The notes under the pieces: model-generated
The model's database searches: none
What the model saw: the letters and a program-made list of their open reading frames with translations, nothing else
What the model was told of the DNA's origin: nothing
Shown: one piece after another, positions 24,080 to 28,081 of the stretch
Layout of the letters: every line of letters starts with the position of its first letter
Numbering within the stretch: the stretch's first letter is position 1
Made by a program: the position numbers and the translations under genes
NCBI RefSeq assembly: GCF_014799995.1
Contig: NZ_JAAVGY010000061.1
Span: 1 to 28,081, forward strand
Direction: 5' to 3'
DNA: 28,081 nt
Source: Helicobacter sp.
Lineage (GTDB): Bacteria; Campylobacterota; Campylobacteria; Campylobacterales; Helicobacteraceae

Positions 24080-25691
24080 TTAGAGTGTGTTTTGTATCTG
24101 GTGAGCTTCTGAAATACCATTCACCAATTTAAAATCAAAATATAATTTCTCGTTATTATTAAAAATTACGCTATACGCACCATTATTTTGGTTTTCTTTC
24201 AAGAATCTATACCCAAGCCCATTCGCCACTATATGTTTTTTGATAACTCAAACTTGAATTATGATAATCAAAAGCTGTTAAAGTCAAATTCGTATTGTCA
24301 TTAAATTGTTCCCCTATAATCTGTAAAGTAGAATTTAAGGTGTGATCATATTTGAGATGATGAGAATTGTATTGCAATTCTATAAAAGAAAAATCCGCAC
24401 TTAAGTCAAGACTTTGCAAGGTAAAATTAACTTTTATATTATCATTTGAATTCAACATCAAATTTGAAAAATTTTTAGCCTCTCTCATAAAATCTAAAAA
24501 TTGCTTAGAAAAATTTATTTTTACATCTAATTGAGTATTCATAGAATAAATGTCTTTTTTCTTTACAAGCACAGACCTTAAATATTTATTATAAAATTTA
24601 TTCAAAGTTCCATTCTTGCCAAAAAATCCCTTAAAGGAATCCATACTTAATTCTTGCGTGCTTTCATCATTAAAGGGGTAAAAAGGAGCAATATCATTCA
24701 TAAAAGGAGTATAGACTTCATTAAACCAAGCCGTGTTAAACAAAGAGATTCCGTGAGATTCTATAAGATTCCAAGCATACAAATAAACTTTTGCATAATA
24801 TTTCTCTAATTCAATCGGAAGATTTTTAATATCATTAGAAAAAATCATAAAAGGATCATCTTGCTCTTTTGCATAATTTAGCGCATAAGCTATCTTATTT
24901 TCAATACTTTGTGTATTGTTTGTGCTAAACTCTGCAATCTTTGTTTGAATATTTTTGATGTCTAAACCAAGGATCTCCATAATATCAATCTCTGTCTCAT
25001 TATTGATATTAAAACCAACAGCTGAAGCCCTAGAGCTCAAAAAAGAACCTTGCTCTGCGATTCTATGATAAGAGCTAAAAAAGTTGGTAATGCTTATAAA
25101 ATGTGTTTTAATTTCATTGGCGTTTAAACCCATATTATAGGCTTCTCTAAGCAAAAAGACATCATTCAAATTGGTATTTGCGCTAACAATTTTGATTAAC
25201 GCCAATACGGGATTATCTTTTTTAGAAAGAATATTCAGTTCATTCAATGTAGATTCTTTAGAATGATATTGTCTTGGCTCAAGAGAAAAAAGTAAATCCT
25301 CCCATTGATTCTGGTATTCTATTAAATACAATTTAAGTATATCCGTAGAGACTATGGCTTTATTGTTTTCTGCCTCATCTCCCATATTTTCAAGCATCCA
25401 AGATTCTATATTCATTATATTATTGATATTTTGATTAAGATTTTGCAAAAACTCTACCATTCCATTTTTCGTATAAATTTTATCTATGGAATTAATCTTA
25501 CTTGACTCTGCGAAAACATTATTTGCAGCAAAACCCAACTCCTCTTTAATGCGATAAATTGCTTTTTGCTTATTGCTTGTCAAAAAACTAAGTAAAATAT
25601 ACAATCTTTGGGGTCTTGTCGTTGTTTTTTGCAGTGTTTTAATTGCCAATCCAATGCTTTCTGTATTTTTATGAATATTCTCTATGTACAA
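24080..25691 (-). pseudogene. tssM: TssM (IcmF) C-terminal remnant, 5'-truncated and frameshifted
   Basis: The 494-codon frame corresponds to the periplasmic C-terminal part of TssM, the inner-membrane component of the T6SS membrane complex. Family features include YLIEYQNQWEDLLFSL, FYPFNDESTQELSMDSFKGF (the PF-F-x-G-x-G block continues FFGKNGTLNKFY) and SYSGEWAW-like ending. Usual TssM is about 1150 residues; the cytoplasmic, transmembrane and P-loop parts are missing, and upstream minus-strand frames are full of stops. At 24212-24214 a GGG (minus strand) causes a premature TAG at 24207; removing one G restores YRFLKENQNNGAYSVIFNNN and on to a TAA at 24080. No proper start or ribosome binding site is seen at 25691. 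The gene is almost certainly non-functional here. Confidence 0.8.
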
Positions 25692-26001
25692 TTTTTTAAT
25701 TAAAATATATCCTCAAATCTCTTGCTTTAGCAAATATTTACTCATAAGTTTTGCATTGCTATCTTTATTTTTTATTTTATATTGCTTTATTGTTCCGCAT
25801 TTTAAAGCATATTTTTTGCTATTGGATATTTTAGTGATAATATTAAATTATATTGTAATATTGCATAAGATTTATAAGATTCAGCAAAAAAAGCATAAAA
25901 TATTAATGTTTTTATTAAGCATTATAAGCGTATGTGGATTATTATTGATTTATTATAATATAACAATATTGTATTTTTCTATCATTTTAGGATTTGAATA
26001 G
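25684..26001 (+). CDS. Small AT-rich membrane protein of unknown function
   Basis: A 105-residue ORF with three predicted membrane helices (about 18-37, 44-64 and 74-99) separated by a basic loop (HKIYKIQQKKHK). Codon use is extremely AT-rich even for this genome. No good ribosome binding site precedes the ATG at 25684; a later start is possible. It begins exactly where the TssM remnant ends, on the opposite strand, so it marks the rearrangement point. Small polytopic proteins beside T6SS effector genes are often immunity proteins, but nothing in the sequence proves this. Confidence 0.45.
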   Translation: MYNFLIKIYPQISCFSKYLLISFALLSLFFILYCFIVPHFKAYFLLLDILVIILNYIVILHKIYKIQQKKHKILMFLLSIISVCGLLLIYYNITILYFSIILGFE

Positions 26002-26030
26002 GCTGCAAAGAGTATAATAACATCCTGTAA

Positions 26031-26285
26031 TTTATTCAAGTATCCTCTAACTCCCTTGAAAATGAGATTGAACCCAAAGGACATAAAAATAGTAATGGAT
26101 TGTATCAAGAAACACTACTAAAAACTATGCAGCTTATAAAGTTTCTAATTGAACACGACATAGAAGCATACCGAAATTATGCCAAAGGCGAACCACAGAG
26201 CACTATTAGAAATTTTATAGTAAAAATCAAAGAAGAAAACATTAAAATCTATCCCAATAATAAAATCACTAAGTGGGAGAAATAA
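26031..26285 (+). pseudogene. C-terminal gene fragment immediately before the SH3b gene
   Basis: An open frame runs from 26031 (after a TAA) to a TAA at 26283-26285. It has no ATG until 26127 and no ribosome binding site, so it looks like the 3' end of a longer gene. The sequence has a polar linker (NSLENEIEPKGHKNSNG) and then a helical domain, ETLLKTMQLIKFLIEHDIEA followed by YRNYAKGEPQSTIRNF. The next gene starts one base after its stop. I infer it may be the C-terminus of an effector whose body was lost; it could also be a short gene starting at TTG 26100 or ATG 26127. Confidence 0.45.
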
Positions 26286-26286
26286 G

Positions 26287-27138
26287 ATGAAAACAATGTA
26301 TTATCATATAATAAAATATATCTTGCTTTTGCTTATTAATATTATATATGCTGATGGTAGTGTGTATTACACACATTTTCAAGAAATGTTATCTAATCAA
26401 ACTTCTCATACTAGCACTCTACATAAAGACAAAGAAACGGAAGATAGGATATATTATCAAGGAACGATAGCATTAAGCGGAGTACTAGAATGGCAAATGT
26501 ATCAAGATGAAGTAGATTTTTATTGGCGTTTGGTATTTTTCCCCGATGCACCAAGTGTCTTACCTAGACTTTTTGCAAATGATAATCAAGCAATATTTTT
26601 AAATGATACACTTAAAAAGAATGCTGAATCCCAAAAAAGTAGTTTTTTGCAAATTTATAATATTTTGCAAAATAAATTAAGTCAAGCAGATGAATACATC
26701 TTAGGTGGAATAGCAATGCGCGCAACGCTAACTTTAAAAGATTATTATATTAATAAATATTTAGAGAATGAAGCCGATACACGATATTATGCAACTATTT
26801 ATAAAAATTTAACAATCTTAAGTGATATAAGAAAATGGTATATCAATAAAAAATCTCTCCCTGGTGAATATATATTATCCTACGCCTCCAAAGACCCCTT
26901 TATCAATCTTAGAGAATCTCCAAATGGAAAGATTCTAACACAAATTCAAAAAACTGATATGCTAGAATCTTGTCAATTCCAAGATGACAAAGGCTTGCTT
27001 TTGCATCTTGGAGAAGATTCTACCAATCCCCAATGGCTAAAAGTAGCTTATATCACACCAGAAGCAAAAGATACAAGTAAAGCAATCTATGGAGTAATCC
27101 ACGAAAGTCAAGTGAGTTGGGAATGTGGAAAGAATTAA
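26287..27138 (+). CDS. Secreted SH3b-domain protein, putative partner/immunity protein of a lysozyme-like effector
   Basis: A 283-residue protein with a signal peptide (YYHIIKYILLLLINIIYADG, 5-24), a middle domain rich in Trp/Tyr (LEWQMYQDEVDFYWRLVFFP, 67-86) and a C-terminal bacterial SH3 domain (about 198-280) with DPFINLRESPNGKILTQI and a Trp-rich end (PQWLKVAYI and HESQVSW). SH3b domains bind peptidoglycan peptides or partner proteins. Export to the periplasm together with a directly following lysozyme-fold gene suggests an immunity or accessory role, as known for T6SS wall-targeting effectors. That role is inferred from context. It starts one base after the stop of the fragment upstream and ends in the same reading frame as the following gene. 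Confidence 0.75.
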   Translation: MKTMYYHIIKYILLLLINIIYADGSVYYTHFQEMLSNQTSHTSTLHKDKETEDRIYYQGTIALSGVLEWQMYQDEVDFYWRLVFFPDAPSVLPRLFANDNQAIFLNDTLKKNAESQKSSFLQIYNILQNKLSQADEYILGGIAMRATLTLKDYYINKYLENEADTRYYATIYKNLTILSDIRKWYINKKSLPGEYILSYASKDPFINLRESPNGKILTQIQKTDMLESCQFQDDKGLLLHLGEDSTNPQWLKVAYITPEAKDTSKAIYGVIHESQVSWECGKN

Positions 27139-27228
27139 AAGCAAAAGAATCTCAAGAGACTTTTAGTAATAATGGAAACTTCACAATCTATTTAGCAAGA
27201 AGAACACACTAAACAAGAAATTCAAGCA

Positions 27229-28081
27229 ATGCAATTTAAAAAAATAGATTTTGAAGAATATCATAAAATTAGGAATCTCCTTTTAATTGGAGCTGAAAAT
27301 AATAAAGAAGAAGTTTATAAAGATTCTCAAGGTATAGCTACCATAGGCATAGGAATCAATCTAGGAGAAAAGAATCTTAAAGGCTTATGGTTAAGACTTG
27401 TTTTATATTATCTCTTTGATTTAGTAAAAAAGCCTCAAGAGATTCCTTTTAAAAAATTTGATTCACTAGATTCTTTAAGCAATGTCATCAAAGACACACA
27501 AAGCGATAAATCTAAAGAATATAAGAATCTCATTGATAAGATTGCAGATAGAATGCTAGAAACTCTACAACAAGATATTCATATTACAACTTCTACTTTA
27601 AATCACATTATAAGAGAGGAAATAGAATCGTATCTTAAAACCACTCAAACTTTAAATCCAGAACAACGACAAAAAAGGCTTAAGGAAACAGATTTGAAGA
27701 GAGATTCTAGCAATCCTAAGAATCCTAAGTATTTAGAACTTAGATTAAACGAAGAACAAGCAAAAGAACTCTTTGATATTATGGCAATAAATTACGAAAT
27801 AGATACCTTAAGACTTTTGAATCAAAAAGAGATTCTTCACTTTAATACAATCAAGGAAAAAGATGAAAGTAAAAGGGAATATTATAAAGAGTTTATTCCT
27901 TTAGTAAGTGCCACTTATCAATCCCCCAATATCATACAAAAGAATTCTTTGATTCAAAGGGCTTTCACATTCCAAAGCAGATTCTTACTTTGGGCTGTGA
28001 TAAGATATACTTTAGGTAATGAGATTAGGAGAAGAATCTTACAATCTAGTATTTTTAACTTCAATGGAAAATTGGCAAATC
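27229..28081 (+). CDS. GH24/T4-lysozyme-like protein, putative T6SS peptidoglycan hydrolase effector (partial, runs off the window)
   Basis: The frame is open from ATG 27229 to the window end (284 codons). Near the N-terminus, AENNKEEVYKDSQGIATIGI aligns position by position with T4 lysozyme [20 protein letters not shown]. The catalytic triad Glu11, Asp20 and Thr26 of T4 lysozyme corresponds to Glu23, Asp32 and Thr37 or its equivalent here. The later region is long and helical with no signal peptide, as expected of a T6SS-delivered wall hydrolase rather than a secreted enzyme. The true start is uncertain: upstream in frame, an ATG at 27172 is followed by TAG at 27193-27195, while ATG 27124, overlapping the SH3b gene, opens another frame (MWKELKAKESQETF) that ends near 27210. 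The 5' end may therefore be mutated. Confidence 0.65.
   Translation, partial: MQFKKIDFEEYHKIRNLLLIGAENNKEEVYKDSQGIATIGIGINLGEKNLKGLWLRLVLYYLFDLVKKPQEIPFKKFDSLDSLSNVIKDTQSDKSKEYKNLIDKIADRMLETLQQDIHITTSTLNHIIREEIESYLKTTQTLNPEQRQKRLKETDLKRDSSNPKNPKYLELRLNEEQAKELFDIMAINYEIDTLRLLNQKEILHFNTIKEKDESKREYYKEFIPLVSATYQSPNIIQKNSLIQRAFTFQSRFLLWAVIRYTLGNEIRRRILQSSIFNFNGKLAN

Noticed and set aside
1..28081. CRISPR arrays, tRNA and rRNA genes, insertion sequences
   Set aside because: No regularly spaced repeats, no tRNA-like cloverleaf or rRNA signature, and no transposase-like ORF were seen on reading through.

Overview
The window is low-GC epsilonproteobacterial DNA, most likely from an enterohepatic Helicobacter. 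The fabZ-lpxA-clpX-mreB-mreC gene order, the pgbA-type/glcD pair, a PycB-type carboxylase subunit, CcoG, and a type VI secretion (T6SS) locus all fit that group. The species cannot be named from sequence alone.

Layout. 1-4.9 kb (minus strand): the start of a Tat-exported MsrP-like reductase, prfB, mnmH, an AI-2E family membrane protein and ccoG. 5.0-5.3 kb: rpsU (plus). 5.6-8.1 kb: grpE-dnaK (minus) behind a perfect TTGACA-N17-TATAAT promoter, without hrcA. 8.3-9.8 kb: an M23 peptidase followed by a zinc-ligand-less class II aldolase-fold protein (plus). 9.8-11.45 kb has no intact ordinary gene. It holds a candidate small RNA, a 30-residue hydrophobic peptide gene whose ribosome binding site is complementary to that RNA, and a broken nuclease gene. 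11.45-14.5 kb: pycB-xseA (minus). 14.5-15.3 kb: a dispersed repeat cluster and a small frame-shifted ORF. 15.3-22.1 kb (minus): mreC, mreB, clpX, lpxA, fabZ, then glcD and a PgbA N-terminal-domain protein. 22.2-22.9 kb: an unidentified gene behind a sigma-54 promoter signature, so possibly flagellar regulon.

23.1-28.1 kb is accessory. On the minus strand lie two damaged T6SS genes: an FHA-domain protein (TagH-like) with two frameshifts, and the C-terminal part of TssM with its own frameshift and no N-terminal portion. On the plus strand, starting at the TssM breakpoint, are a small membrane protein, a C-terminal fragment, a secreted SH3b-domain protein and the start of a protein with a GH24/T4-lysozyme catalytic signature. 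I read the last two as a probable effector/partner cassette.

The two most interesting signals are (1) the 10.1-10.4 kb locus, organised like a type I toxin-antitoxin module (terminated sRNA with 16 nt of perfect complementarity to the leader and Shine-Dalgarno of a tiny membrane-peptide gene), and (2) the lysozyme/SH3b cassette beside a decaying T6SS. Both are inferences from sequence organisation. No database search was possible.
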